NCBI GenBank assembly: GCA_964444795.1
Contig: CAYUIQ010000005.1
Span: 1-64,000, forward strand
From: JABMRP01 sp964444795
GTDB taxonomy: Bacteria > Planctomycetota > Planctomycetia > Pirellulales > Thermoguttaceae
Length of the DNA: 64,000 nucleotides
Direction: 5' to 3'
Shown here: positions 17,082 to 26,216 of the stretch, piece by piece
How positions within the stretch are numbered: position 1 is the first letter of the stretch
How the letters are laid out: every line of letters begins with the position of its first letter
The notes under the pieces: model-generated
Databases searched by the model: none
Seen by the model: the letters and a program-made list of their open reading frames with translations, nothing else
What the model was told of the DNA's origin: nothing
Program-made: the position numbers and the translations under genes

Positions 17082-19253
17082 ATGCGACTGGTTTACTGCG
17101 CGATAGCGATCTTCGCCTGCGTTGCCACAGCGGCGCCCTGTTTCGGACAGCAACCACAGCGCCCCTACCGCCTGGAGAGCGTCGACCTGAAACAGCCTGT
17201 CATCTGGGGAGCCGAAATGCGCGGCCCCGACGGCGGCGGGCTGGCCTTCGGCGGGCAGGATCAGAATGCCGACGACGGGCGGCCGCACACGAGGATTCGC
17301 GTCGATGGCCAATGGCGGCCGATTCACGAAGAGCTGCGCGCCAGCAATCCGCTGCAAGCGTTCCACGCCCTAACATGGAAGCGGCGCGGCGATGCCCAAT
17401 CGATTCTCGCCAGCGCGAGGTTTATTTACTTCAAAGGCTTGTCCGGCAAGGAAGAAGCCGCCGCGATCAAAAGCCGGCTCGCGCCGCGGCTGGTGCAATT
17501 CCGCAAGGATCTCGAAACGCTCATCGCCGACCTGCCGGGCGATAGCAACGACCACTACATCGCCTGGCAAGTCGACTACGCACGACGTCTGCTTGAGGTA
17601 TCAGTCGCAACAATACCGCTGGTCGAGAACGTCCTCTCCGCCGACATGCTGGGGCAACTGCACGCCGCACAAGTCAATCTCGAACTGGCGGCCGAAGCAC
17701 TGGATGCCGAGCCGCCGCCCCGGGCGATCAACTGCGGGGCGCCGCGAAAGCAGAACGCCGCGGCCGGACCGGCCGGAGATGCTCTCGTCTACGACACCAA
17801 GACAAAGCTCTATGTCCTCTTCGGCGGCGATCATCTCGACTACCTGACCAACGATCTTTGGGTCTTCAGCCTTGCCCAGCGGCGATGGATGCAGCGGCAC
17901 CCCCAGGGCGCGCCGCCACCTCGGGCGAACCATCGCCTCCAGGCCCAGGGCGACGGCACGCTCCGCATGTCCGGCGGGTACACCTACGCCTCCAATACCG
18001 ACTACTGCGGCGGACAGTACCTCGATCTGGACGACGGTCAGTGGGTTCTCGAAATCGAGTCGAGCGCATGGTCGCCGGCCGATGGCAATCCGTCGAAACT
18101 CGTCGCCCCCAACTCGCGAGTCTACCGCACCGGACCCTTCCATCCGGACTTCTACCTGCAAGGCGAGAAGCCCGACGCGGCACGGTTCGAGGCCTGGCTG
18201 ACGAAGTTGCCGGCCAATGAGTGGGTCGCCACCGATCCGCCCTACCGCCCGCGGCTCAACCGCGACTGGGGCACCGCCCGGATCGACACGGACCGCGACA
18301 TGATGCTGCGCTGGAGCGGCGGTCATTCGGCCCACGGCGGGACCGACGTGCCACACTTCCACTTCTCGACCAATCGCTGGGAGTTGCCCTTTGCAGTCGA
18401 GTTTCCGCTGGGGCAACTCTATAGCAACACGAGTTATCCCGGTGGTTTCAACTTCAACCTGCGTCCCTGGATGACCGGTCACACGTACCAAAACTACGCC
18501 TACGACCCGCCCAGCAAGAAGATGATCTTTGCCGGCCGGCCACGCCACTATTACATTTACGATCCCGATCTGGCCGATTGGATTGGCCGCGGCCGGAAGC
18601 CCGACGCGATGCAATACAACAGTTGCTTCTACACGCTGACGCTCACCGCCACACCACACGGAGCCGTCTGCTGGGATGCGCACGGCAAAGTACACCGGTT
18701 CGACCATGAGCAAGGGCGGTGGATCGAACTGGAAACCACCGGCGACACGCTGCCGGGTGCCTATGTCGACAACTCGTCGATCTGCTACGACACGAACAGC
18801 GACCGCGTGCTGATCATCAACACCGCCGGCTACGGGACTCCCTACAACGGGCAAATGTGGGCGCTGGACATGAAGACCTACGTGGTCACGGCCCTCTCGC
18901 CCGAAGGCATGCGGAAGGCCGATCGCTTCGCCAACGTCGACCGCTGCTGCTACGACGCGACCAACAACCTGATCCTGATGGGCACGTTTCTCAAGGATGC
19001 CGGCCTCAAGGACGCCGGAGTGTACACGCCCACGCCGGCATACGACTGCGCCAAGAATCGCTGGGTAACGCTCGATCTGAAATACACGACGCACCAGCGC
19101 AACGGCCGGACCACGCGCGCCTTTCCGCACGGCCGCTCCGACGGGCTGATGTTCGATCCGCGGCGAGAGTTGATCTGGGGCGTCGATACCAACGGCCAGG
19201 TTTACGTGCTCCGCCTCGACCCGAAAAGCGCGAATCTCCGGCCGCTGGAGTGA
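17082..19253 (+). CDS. Secreted kelch/galactose-oxidase-like beta-propeller protein
   Basis: A 723-aa exported protein with a signal peptide (MRLVYCAIAIFACVATAAP) and a propeller built from kelch-like repeats. Examples are DALVYDTKTKLYVLFGGDH, followed by LWVFSLAQRRWMQR, and later AYDCAKNRWVTLDLKY. Residues about 110-210 form a helical insertion rather than blades. No copper-site signature of galactose oxidase can be confirmed, so a binding or scaffold role is as likely as an enzymatic one. The start has AGGAGG seven bases upstream. The gene is divergent from the haem protein gene across about 240 bp and could share regulation with it. Confidence 0.8.
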   Translation: MRLVYCAIAIFACVATAAPCFGQQPQRPYRLESVDLKQPVIWGAEMRGPDGGGLAFGGQDQNADDGRPHTRIRVDGQWRPIHEELRASNPLQAFHALTWKRRGDAQSILASARFIYFKGLSGKEEAAAIKSRLAPRLVQFRKDLETLIADLPGDSNDHYIAWQVDYARRLLEVSVATIPLVENVLSADMLGQLHAAQVNLELAAEALDAEPPPRAINCGAPRKQNAAAGPAGDALVYDTKTKLYVLFGGDHLDYLTNDLWVFSLAQRRWMQRHPQGAPPPRANHRLQAQGDGTLRMSGGYTYASNTDYCGGQYLDLDDGQWVLEIESSAWSPADGNPSKLVAPNSRVYRTGPFHPDFYLQGEKPDAARFEAWLTKLPANEWVATDPPYRPRLNRDWGTARIDTDRDMMLRWSGGHSAHGGTDVPHFHFSTNRWELPFAVEFPLGQLYSNTSYPGGFNFNLRPWMTGHTYQNYAYDPPSKKMIFAGRPRHYYIYDPDLADWIGRGRKPDAMQYNSCFYTLTLTATPHGAVCWDAHGKVHRFDHEQGRWIELETTGDTLPGAYVDNSSICYDTNSDRVLIINTAGYGTPYNGQMWALDMKTYVVTALSPEGMRKADRFANVDRCCYDATNNLILMGTFLKDAGLKDAGVYTPTPAYDCAKNRWVTLDLKYTTHQRNGRTTRAFPHGRSDGLMFDPRRELIWGVDTNGQVYVLRLDPKSANLRPLE

Positions 19254-19569
19254 TGAAATCGGGTGCCAAGGGCAGTTTGTCCGCTGCCGGCCGACTCCGA
19301 CGGCCGGTACGCCTTGCGCATGCCGTGCCGGCGCGAGGGGGCCTTGCAGTTCATTACCGAGTTGGAGTAGCTGGCGCGCTTGCGCTCGCTCGTGTCTGGA
19401 CGAAGAAGGACGGACTGGCTCCGTTTTCTCCAAATAGTCGCTTGTCCTTCTTGAAGCCCTTTGAACGGCGCGGCCTTCCCTCAAGCGGGCAGCCACAGTC
19501 GCGGGCCTCCCGGCATTGGTGTAAACTGGTAGTATTCCACTCTTTCGATTGCCGAGGGCCGAGCCAGCC
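19254..19569. other. Intergenic region upstream of the ExbB-like gene
   Basis: About 315 bases without a convincing gene. It holds a GC-rich inverted repeat (near 19287-19305, gccggccg...cggccgg) and a longer-range AAGAAGGAC/GTCCTTCTT inverted repeat (about 19403-19458). A short open stretch ends ALQFITELE and may be a gene-end remnant. A TGTAAA...TAGTAT arrangement just before 19540 is a weak promoter candidate for the following operon. Confidence 0.4.
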
Positions 19570-20952
19570 ATGTATTTCAAGATCAAGTGCCCCCACTGCG
19601 AGAAATCGCTAAAAGTCCGCGAGGAAATCGCCGGGCGAAAGTGTGCCTGCCCCTACTGCAGGGGGGCTGTGCGAATTCCTGAGAGCATCCCCGCCGAAAC
19701 CCCCGAGTCGGAGGCGTCGGGTACGGGGTTTCCTGGAATCGATGTCGGCGCAGTTGCGAAAGGAAAGGATGGAAAGACACCACCGCCGCCGCCCATGGAG
19801 ACGACTGGCGAGGGCAAGGCGGCAGCATCCCCACGGCGCGGATCCGCCGCCGTCGAGGACGCCAGCGACGTGCCCCTGCTGACCAGCGGCCTGATCGGCG
19901 CCGTCGCAACCGTCTCCTTCTTCATCCTGACATTTCCCATTCACGATTTGGGGATCTTACAGCTCTTCTGGGGACGCGGCTGGGTCCCCTTCGTCCTGGT
20001 CTGGTTGACGTGCTGGTCCGTTGCCATTCTGGTGCTGAAGTGGAAGAAGTTGAAGCGACAGCGCCAATCGATGCTGCTGGACGTGCTGCCCACCGAACTG
20101 TCCTCCGAGATCACCTTGGACTCGTTGGACAAATTCGAAGAACACATTCACGGTCTGCCGGGCATGGCCGGAGAGAGTTTCCTGGTCAATCGGGTGATTC
20201 GCGGCCTCCAACATTTCCGCGTTCGCCGAAGCGCCGCGGAAACCGCGACGATGATGGAATCGCAATCGGATATCGACGCCAACAACGTGTCGTCCAGCTA
20301 CTCGATCGTCAAGGTGTTCATCTGGGCTCTGCCCATCATGGGGTTTATCGGGACGGTAATCGGCATCAGCAGCGCGGTGGCCAGTCTGGCGGGCAGTCTG
20401 GAATCGGCCAGCGACATCTCGGCCATCAAGGGCTCGCTGAAAGACGTTTTCGGCGGCTTGGGGGTCGCGTTTGATACCACGCTGCTGGCTTTGGTGCTGA
20501 GTTTGTTCGTCAAGATCCCGGCCTCGGCGTTACAGAAGGCCGAGGAGGATCTGGTCACCTGGGTCGACGAGTACTGCAACGAAAACCTGCTCAAACGGCT
20601 CAACGACGGCAGCGAAGGCGGAGACGGCCGTGAAGGGGCCAAGTTCCGGGAAGCCGCGGAATCGGTCATGTCCCAATGGGATTCAAGGATGGCCGAGATG
20701 GGACGTCACGCCCTGGAGATTCAGCAAACGCTCGCCGGTCTGTCGGTCCGGGCCGACGCGATTCAGAAAGACATGGCCCAGTCGATCAACGGGACCAGCC
20801 AGGCCGTGCAAATGCACTTTGCGCATCTCGCACAAGGGCTCTCCGGTCTCAACGACGTACTTCAGCGACTCGGCCAACAGCAAGTCATCGTGCAGCAGGT
20901 CGAGAAACCGCGACGCCGCTGGTTCTCGTGGCGGAGCGGACGGGAGGCGTAG
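19570..20952 (+). CDS. MotA/TolQ/ExbB-family proton-channel protein with N-terminal zinc ribbon
   Basis: A 460-aa stator subunit of an ion-driven motor, inner membrane. An unusual N-terminal zinc ribbon (CPHC...CPYC, residues 7-30, MJ0042-like) and a proline-rich linker precede four hydrophobic stretches: about 105-122, 138-156, 247-275 and 296-316. The last two carry the family core, with FIGTVIGISSAVASL and GVAFDTTLLALVLS containing the Thr/Ser residues that line the ion path in ExbB/TolQ. A long cytoplasmic-type helical C-terminus follows. The start is ATG at 19570 (MYFKIKCPHC). The next gene starts 2 bases after the stop, giving an operon with two ExbD-like genes. The substrate or load of the motor is not evident. 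Confidence 0.88.
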   Translation: MYFKIKCPHCEKSLKVREEIAGRKCACPYCRGAVRIPESIPAETPESEASGTGFPGIDVGAVAKGKDGKTPPPPPMETTGEGKAAASPRRGSAAVEDASDVPLLTSGLIGAVATVSFFILTFPIHDLGILQLFWGRGWVPFVLVWLTCWSVAILVLKWKKLKRQRQSMLLDVLPTELSSEITLDSLDKFEEHIHGLPGMAGESFLVNRVIRGLQHFRVRRSAAETATMMESQSDIDANNVSSSYSIVKVFIWALPIMGFIGTVIGISSAVASLAGSLESASDISAIKGSLKDVFGGLGVAFDTTLLALVLSLFVKIPASALQKAEEDLVTWVDEYCNENLLKRLNDGSEGGDGREGAKFREAAESVMSQWDSRMAEMGRHALEIQQTLAGLSVRADAIQKDMAQSINGTSQAVQMHFAHLAQGLSGLNDVLQRLGQQQVIVQQVEKPRRRWFSWRSGREA

Positions 20953-20954
20953 CC

Positions 20955-21812
20955 ATGGCACGGCGGAGAGGCGAGGAAGAAGAAGGGGTCTCGCTATTCC
21001 CCTTTTTGAGTATCATCGCGTGCGTCATCGGCGTGCTCACGCTGCTGATCTCGGCGCTGTCGTTGGCCCAGATGAGCGGCGACGACGTGGCCAGCTTGGA
21101 GCGGTACGAAAAGATCCAGCAAGAATCGAAGGAGATCCAAGACGAGATCGAGCGGCTCGAAGGCCAGGCCGACGAGGACGCGCTGCGCATCGCCCAGGCC
21201 ATGAACGATCGGCAACGCGAATTGGCCGCGGCCCAGCAGCGGTTGGACCAGTTGTTGAAACAGATCATCGAGCTGCGCAAACGGCTGGCTCAACTGCTGC
21301 GGGACGTCAAGAACGCCGAGGGCAATACGGCCAAGCCCGAGCAGGGGGCCGAAGTCATGCGAGACGAGTTGGCCCGCCTGAAACAGAAGGTTACCGAACT
21401 GGAAAACGAGTTGGCCGACAAGAAAGATCAATTGGCTCAACTCGAAAAGGCGCTGGAAGAGTTGAAGAAGCCGCCCGAGCCGAGCGAGGTGAGCGTGCTT
21501 CCCAGCGGCAGCGGAAAGGGGTTCGATCCGGTCTTCGTCGAATGCTCCGGCGGTGCCGTCATCCTTCACCGGGGGAAGGATTTGCCGAGGATCAGGGCCG
21601 CCGAATTGGCGGAGAGCGAGACGTTTCTCAAACTGTTGACCGAAGTGGCCGCGTCGCCCAACCGGCGGGTCATCTTTCTCATTCGCGACAATGGCCTGGG
21701 CACCTACCGGATCGCCCGAAATCTGGCCAACGAACACGAGGCGGTTCACGGAGCCCTGCCCGTGGTTGGCGAGGGGCGTCTGGACTTGAGCCATTTCAAT
21801 CAACCCAAGTGA
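20955..21812 (+). CDS. ExbD-like membrane-anchored coiled-coil protein lacking the membrane Asp
   Basis: A 285-aa partner of the preceding ExbB-like channel. One N-terminal transmembrane helix (residues 12-38) aligns with the ExbD/TolR helix, but the position of the essential proton-binding Asp is Ser19 (SLFPFLSIIACVIGV). A long periplasmic coiled coil follows at residues about 45-170, with heptad-rich stretches such as LKQKVTELENELADKKDQL. A small globular C-terminal domain of about 100 residues comes last; it contains VFVECSGGAVILHRG and may bind a ligand or the cell wall. It is tightly packed in the operon, with 2 bases upstream and 12 downstream. It is a paralogue-like partner of the next gene rather than a duplicate. 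Confidence 0.82.
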   Translation: MARRRGEEEEGVSLFPFLSIIACVIGVLTLLISALSLAQMSGDDVASLERYEKIQQESKEIQDEIERLEGQADEDALRIAQAMNDRQRELAAAQQRLDQLLKQIIELRKRLAQLLRDVKNAEGNTAKPEQGAEVMRDELARLKQKVTELENELADKKDQLAQLEKALEELKKPPEPSEVSVLPSGSGKGFDPVFVECSGGAVILHRGKDLPRIRAAELAESETFLKLLTEVAASPNRRVIFLIRDNGLGTYRIARNLANEHEAVHGALPVVGEGRLDLSHFNQPK

Positions 21813-21824
21813 TGCGGGAATTGC

Positions 21825-22967
21825 GTGGTGAAGCGACGAAATACCGACGAAGGTGAAGGCGGTCTCGATTCGCTGCTGGATACCATGACCAACGTGGTCG
21901 GTATCCTGGTGATCGTCTTGGTCGTCACGCAGTTGGGCGTGGGCGAGGCGGTCAAGCGGATCACCGACAGCATCCAGATCGACGCCGAACAACTGGCTGA
22001 GGCCGAGCGGCGCCTGGAGGAACTGAAGGCCCAGCGCGATGCCCTGCTGGCCGCGATGGCCGACGAGAAACCGGCCGATGACACGAATTACCAGCAGCGT
22101 CTGGAGCAGCTCCAGCAGCAAATCCAACAGCAGCAGAGTGTCCTGGACCGGCTGAGAGCCGAAGAGCAGGTACGCAACGCCAAGCTGAAGCAGGTGGCCG
22201 ATTCCAAGCAGCGAGAAAAGGAGATCAACGAAGCCCGCCAACGAGTGGACAAGCTGACCGAACAGTGGAAGACGAAGGACGCGGAACTGGAGCGGTTGCG
22301 GCAGTTGCTCGCCGATACCCCCGAGCGGCAGACGCCGCCGCCCGAGGAAATCAAACTCCCCGACCCGAAGCCGGCGCCGGAGGGCGCGAAGCAGTTGACC
22401 ATCGTCTGCGCCAACAACAAGGTCTATCTGGTGCCTGATGCGTCGCTGCTCGAGCCGATTCGCAAATCGGCCCAGGCGCGCGCGTTGTACGTCGCCGGGC
22501 GCCAACGCAGCTTCAACCCGGCGACCGGCGAAGGGGTCGAGCGATTCGTGGAGGAATTCAACAAACAGCCGCTGCAGGACAAGCCGCTCAAGTACTTCGA
22601 CATCAAGCTGTACAACTCGAATTCCACTCCCCGCTTGATCTTCCATCCCCGCGCCACCGGCGGAGAGGACGAGCGAATCGTGAAGGGCACGCGATCCCGA
22701 TTTCAGAATATCTTGGCGGATGTCGACAAGAACCGGTTCTACCTCCGCTTCTACGTTTGCACCGACAGTTTCGACATCTACGTCACGACGCGGCGGATCG
22801 TCTCGAACATGGGTTTGTTGGCCGGCTGGGTTCCGCAGAGCGTCAACTGGAAATACACCACCCACCTGGGCGGCGATCTCCGCTTCGGTCCGCCGCCGCC
22901 GCCAAGACCGAAACCGCCCAAGCCGCCGGACGATAAACCGCCGAAGCCGCCGAATGTGATTGACTAG
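21825..22967 (+). CDS. ExbD-like membrane-anchored coiled-coil protein retaining the membrane Asp
   Basis: A 380-aa protein of the same plan as its neighbour: an N-terminal transmembrane helix, a long Gln/Glu-rich coiled coil (about residues 45-165), then a periplasmic domain that shares QLTIVCANNKVYLVPD-type strands and ends in a Pro/Lys tail. Here the helix has Asp19 in SLLDTMTNVVGILVIVLVV, at the place of the ExbD proton-carrying Asp. The start is GTG at 21825, 12 bases after the previous stop. Together the three genes predict a heteromeric motor in which the two coiled-coil subunits do different jobs. No TonB, TolA or defence-type nuclease gene is adjacent, so the load is unknown. Confidence 0.85.
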   Translation: MVKRRNTDEGEGGLDSLLDTMTNVVGILVIVLVVTQLGVGEAVKRITDSIQIDAEQLAEAERRLEELKAQRDALLAAMADEKPADDTNYQQRLEQLQQQIQQQQSVLDRLRAEEQVRNAKLKQVADSKQREKEINEARQRVDKLTEQWKTKDAELERLRQLLADTPERQTPPPEEIKLPDPKPAPEGAKQLTIVCANNKVYLVPDASLLEPIRKSAQARALYVAGRQRSFNPATGEGVERFVEEFNKQPLQDKPLKYFDIKLYNSNSTPRLIFHPRATGGEDERIVKGTRSRFQNILADVDKNRFYLRFYVCTDSFDIYVTTRRIVSNMGLLAGWVPQSVNWKYTTHLGGDLRFGPPPPPRPKPPKPPDDKPPKPPNVID

Positions 22968-22988
22968 CGACCGGACAGGGAGCAGGAA

Positions 22989-23147
22989 ATGCCAGTCAGC
23001 GGGAAGTCCTACCTCTGCTTGCCATGCATGGCGGCCTTCTCGGCCGTCGTGGTCCGAATCGCTGACGCCCGGGCACGGGCCGGACGACAACCGGCCGAAG
23101 ATCGCATCGCCACACGCCGGACAGAACTCGCCGCCGAGGCGAAGTAA
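22989..23147 (+). CDS. Possible 52-aa protein, unknown
   Basis: A short ORF, MPVSGKSYLCLPCMAAFSAV onward, with GGAGCAGGAA just upstream and a CxxC pair. It lies 21 bases after the ExbD-like gene. I do not recognise it, and chance is a fair explanation in GC-rich DNA. Confidence 0.2.
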   Translation: MPVSGKSYLCLPCMAAFSAVVVRIADARARAGRQPAEDRIATRRTELAAEAK

Positions 23148-23286
23148 CCGGGCGGCCAATCTTCCTAGAGCCTCCCCAGTGTCAACCCCTTCGAGATTTA
23201 CAGCCGGGGGGTGTTATACTTCGGCGCGGACGACGCCATGGGTCTTGACCCAGTACAACTACGCCAAGGCAAAGGAGGATCGGATC

Positions 23287-24435
23287 GTGTTCGAGAGCAA
23301 GATCATTTCACTGACACTGCTGCTAGCAGTCGTTGCAGCGGCGCACGGCACGGTCCTCGGCGCGGACCCCCCCGACCTTCCGGGGTTCGCCAGCAACGCC
23401 GGCGCCGACATGGACCGCATCTACAAAGCGATGAAGATCACCAACGTTCGCACCGTGGGCGAACCGTACGCGCCAGGCGATACCGTTGCCATTGCCTATG
23501 AGATAGCCAACACGTCCGACACCGCCCTTAACGTTCCTGTGGATCACACATATTCTCGGCCGTTCCACCTGATCGGGGTTCGGCAACACTGGATTGAACG
23601 ACAAGGGACCGAGAGCAAGATTCCGGCGATTTCACCGCGTACCCGTCGCCGTGGCAGGCAGTACGGCGCGGGTGGCGGCATTATCCCCACGCAATCGATC
23701 CTTGCGGCCGGCGAGCGTCTTCGTTTTTCCCAGCAGGTTTTGACCACCGGATATCCCCCCGGCAAGTACACTTACTTCATCGAGTACAAACGTCTCGACG
23801 GCCGGGTCGCCCAAACCGAGAAGATCGACTTCGAGTTGACGTCCGCCCGTTCCACGCCGAAGTCGAGACCAGCGGGAGAGATTGAATCGGAAAAGGCCAT
23901 TCCGCTGGACAGGAAGGCCGATCTGAAACGGATCCCACTTGCCGCAATGCCCAAAGGGCCTCCGATGGGCGAACTGATGACCCAAGAGGAGATAGAACTT
24001 ACCGGCGTTTCCAAGCTCTCGGCGACCGAAAAGGCCGCGCTGGAGAAGTGGGTGGGCAAGCTCTTGTATTTCGCCGCGTTCCGGATATCTCACGATACAA
24101 CCGGAGGCCCGAAAACGAAAGCCGCCGGCACGCCGCGTCATATCTACCATTATCGCCTTCCGGCGGCACCGTCGATGCTCCGCGAGGAGTTGGCGGTCGA
24201 AACCGCCCGACTGACCCTTGCCCAGCAGAGCTACGGGCGGGGGCCCTGGAAACTTACCAGGGCCGACAATCCGCCGAGCCAGGCGCCCGACGGCACGGCG
24301 GACAGGTATTTTGATCGCTTCAGTTTTCGGCGGACCGAAGGCCGAATGCACTTCACCGACGGAAAGCGAACGCGCACCGTGCAAGTTCGCTTGGACGGCC
24401 AGTGGGTTGTCTGCTGGATGTTCTTTGGAATGTGA
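23287..24435 (+). CDS. Secreted protein of unknown function
   Basis: A 382-aa protein with a signal peptide (FESKIISLTLLLAVVAAAHG) starting at GTG 23287, supported by AAAGGAGG with 8-base spacing. Residues about 50-190 look like an immunoglobulin-like beta-sandwich (GEPYAPGDTVAIAYEIANTS, then FLIEYK-type strands). The C-terminal half is a separate alpha/beta domain ending in FTDGKRTRTVQVRLDGQWVV. I know of no named function. The next gene, also secreted, begins 46 bases later and may be in the same transcript. A TATACT box at about 23215-23220 is a candidate -10. Confidence 0.7.
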   Translation: MFESKIISLTLLLAVVAAAHGTVLGADPPDLPGFASNAGADMDRIYKAMKITNVRTVGEPYAPGDTVAIAYEIANTSDTALNVPVDHTYSRPFHLIGVRQHWIERQGTESKIPAISPRTRRRGRQYGAGGGIIPTQSILAAGERLRFSQQVLTTGYPPGKYTYFIEYKRLDGRVAQTEKIDFELTSARSTPKSRPAGEIESEKAIPLDRKADLKRIPLAAMPKGPPMGELMTQEEIELTGVSKLSATEKAALEKWVGKLLYFAAFRISHDTTGGPKTKAAGTPRHIYHYRLPAAPSMLREELAVETARLTLAQQSYGRGPWKLTRADNPPSQAPDGTADRYFDRFSFRRTEGRMHFTDGKRTRTVQVRLDGQWVVCWMFFGM

Positions 24436-24481
24436 CATTTTGCCATGCCGGGATTGTGGAAGCCCTAAAGGAGACCGAACC

Positions 24482-25252
24482 ATGCGAGAGTATCACTTTC
24501 CCGTGGCCCTCGTCTTATTGATGCTGTCCGCCAGTTTGGCCCATGCCGGCGGGCTGATCTACGAGTTGCCCAAGGACGGCACTTGGGCGACATACCAAGC
24601 GGATACCTCCGTTTCCGTTGGAGACGTGGAACTGGAACGGGTGAAGTCCATTGTCCGCATTGCGTCCGTCGGGGAGGGTATGGAAAATAGCGCCGCTTGC
24701 CGTTGGATCGAGATTGTGATGAAGGCCAAGAAGGAGTCAAAGGAACCCCAGCCCGAAGGCAAAACGCGCGTCCGCGTCTACGACGAGAAGGTGTACAAAC
24801 TCCTCTTTCCCGAAGGGCCCCTCAGCAAAGGGGAAGCGTCCTTGGACCATGTCATCCGCGGTTGGATGCGGAGAGGCAAGGGCAAACCTCAGAAGATTAG
24901 TATCTCGGCCAACAACCAGCGGGCGTTGGCGTCGATATTGCCTGGCCAGCTAGAGGACGCCAGACCGCTCCCAAAGATCGTCGTCGAAAGCAAGTTGGGG
25001 AAGCTCTCCTGCGCGGGAGTAGCCGGAAGCATCGAGATCGAGGGTCCCATGGGCGGTATGCAACCCATGAACCTGGAAGATCGGCTGCACCCAGACGCGC
25101 CGTTTGGGCTCGTCGGCAGCCGTGGCAGCTTCGAGGCGAAACTTCAGCGAAGCGTGGGAGATGTCAAGGAAGGCACGGTGAAAGTCCAGTGGAACTTCAA
25201 GCTGACCGACTACGGCGACGGTGCCGCCAGCGAAATGCCCGATGCGGATTAG
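24482..25252 (+). CDS. Secreted protein of unknown function
   Basis: A 256-aa exported protein: a clear signal peptide (MREYHFPVALVLLMLSASLAHA), then an all-beta domain with repeated amphipathic strands such as GTWATYQADTSVSVGDVELE. The start ATG has AAAGGAGA upstream. The family is not recognised; proteins of this kind are common in planctomycetes next to other secreted unknowns. It is convergent with the SDR gene, 30 bases apart. Confidence 0.7.
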   Translation: MREYHFPVALVLLMLSASLAHAGGLIYELPKDGTWATYQADTSVSVGDVELERVKSIVRIASVGEGMENSAACRWIEIVMKAKKESKEPQPEGKTRVRVYDEKVYKLLFPEGPLSKGEASLDHVIRGWMRRGKGKPQKISISANNQRALASILPGQLEDARPLPKIVVESKLGKLSCAGVAGSIEIEGPMGGMQPMNLEDRLHPDAPFGLVGSRGSFEAKLQRSVGDVKEGTVKVQWNFKLTDYGDGAASEMPDAD

Positions 25253-25282
25253 GCGATCGGTTGCTGGGTGTGAGGACAGATC

Positions 25283-26062
25283 CTACAGTCGCCCCAGCGT
25301 CAACCCCCCGTCGACCATGACAACCTGGCCGGTGGAGTAGGCGACGTCGCCGCGGACCATCATGGCCACGGCTCGGCCGATGTCCTCGGGCAGGCCCCAC
25401 CGGGGTTGCACGCAGAGGCCTTCGGCGATCAGCTTGTCGTATTTCTCGGTGACCGGTTTGGTCATGTCGGTCTTGATCACGCCGGGGCGAATTTCGTAGA
25501 CGCCGATACCGAATTCTCCCAGCCGAACCGCCCAGAGCTTGGTGGCCATGCTCACGCCGGCCTTGGAAATGCAATACTCGCCGCGACTGGGTGAGGCGAC
25601 CGTGGCGGAGATCGACGAGATATTGACAATCGAGGCGTCGAACGTCTCACGGGCGCGGCGCTGGTCGATCATCCAGGCGGCGACCGCCTGGGTGAGAAAA
25701 TAGGGGCCCTGAAGGTTGATGCGCATCAGCCGCTCAAAACTCTCTTCGGTGGCTTCCAGGATATCGGCCCGAACGTTGGGCGCCACGCCGGCGTTGTTGA
25801 CCAGCACGTTGAGCCGGCCAAAACGGTCGCGGATTTCGGCCAACATGCGCCGCCGGGCGTCGGAATCGGTCACGTCGGCCCGGCAATAGAGCACGTCGGC
25901 TCCGAGTTGACGCAGACCGTCCAGCGCCTCGGCCACGACGTCTTCTTCATGAATGTCGCAAACGGCGATATGGCAACCATCGGCCGCCAGACATCGGGCG
26001 ATTCCCAACCCGATCCCCCGGCCGGCGCCGGTTACCAGGGCGACCTTCTTTCCACCAGGCAT
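25283..26062 (-). CDS. Short-chain dehydrogenase/reductase (3-ketoacyl-ACP reductase-like)
   Basis: A 259-aa NAD(P)-dependent oxidoreductase of the classical SDR family, cytosolic. The cofactor motif is TGAGRGIG near the N-terminus and NNAGVAPNVR marks the core sheet. The catalytic Ser lies in VNISSISA and the Tyr/Lys pair in YCISK. The C-terminus has PEDIGRAVAMMVRGDVAYSTGQVVMVDGG, as in FabG-like enzymes, sometimes annotated as 3-ketoacyl-ACP reductase. The substrate cannot be inferred, as no fatty-acid or polyketide genes lie nearby. The start ATG at 26062 follows GAGGAGAAAACG on the minus strand. Confidence 0.92.
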   Translation of the reverse strand: MPGGKKVALVTGAGRGIGLGIARCLAADGCHIAVCDIHEEDVVAEALDGLRQLGADVLYCRADVTDSDARRRMLAEIRDRFGRLNVLVNNAGVAPNVRADILEATEESFERLMRINLQGPYFLTQAVAAWMIDQRRARETFDASIVNISSISATVASPSRGEYCISKAGVSMATKLWAVRLGEFGIGVYEIRPGVIKTDMTKPVTEKYDKLIAEGLCVQPRWGLPEDIGRAVAMMVRGDVAYSTGQVVMVDGGLTLGRL

Positions 26063-26216
26063 CGTTTTCTCCTCGATAAGCGGATCGAACCCGATAGCCT
26101 AGAGCGGGGAAGCGCAGGTGTCAATGACCGGGTGTTGCCAGGGGCGGGGGGATCGTGGAAAATGGCAATATGTGGCGGGTGGCTTTTTCAATGGGCTCAA
26201 CGAAGGAGGATTCCAG

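Noticed and set aside
19570..22967. Zorya-type anti-phage system suggested by the ExbB/ExbD-like pair
   Set aside because: No ZorC, ZorD or helicase/nuclease gene is adjacent, and the second subunits lack an OmpA-like domain.
20994..23159. A 721-codon minus-strand open frame opposite the ExbD-like genes
   Set aside because: Leu/Gln-rich mirror of coiled-coil codons; no start signal or domain.
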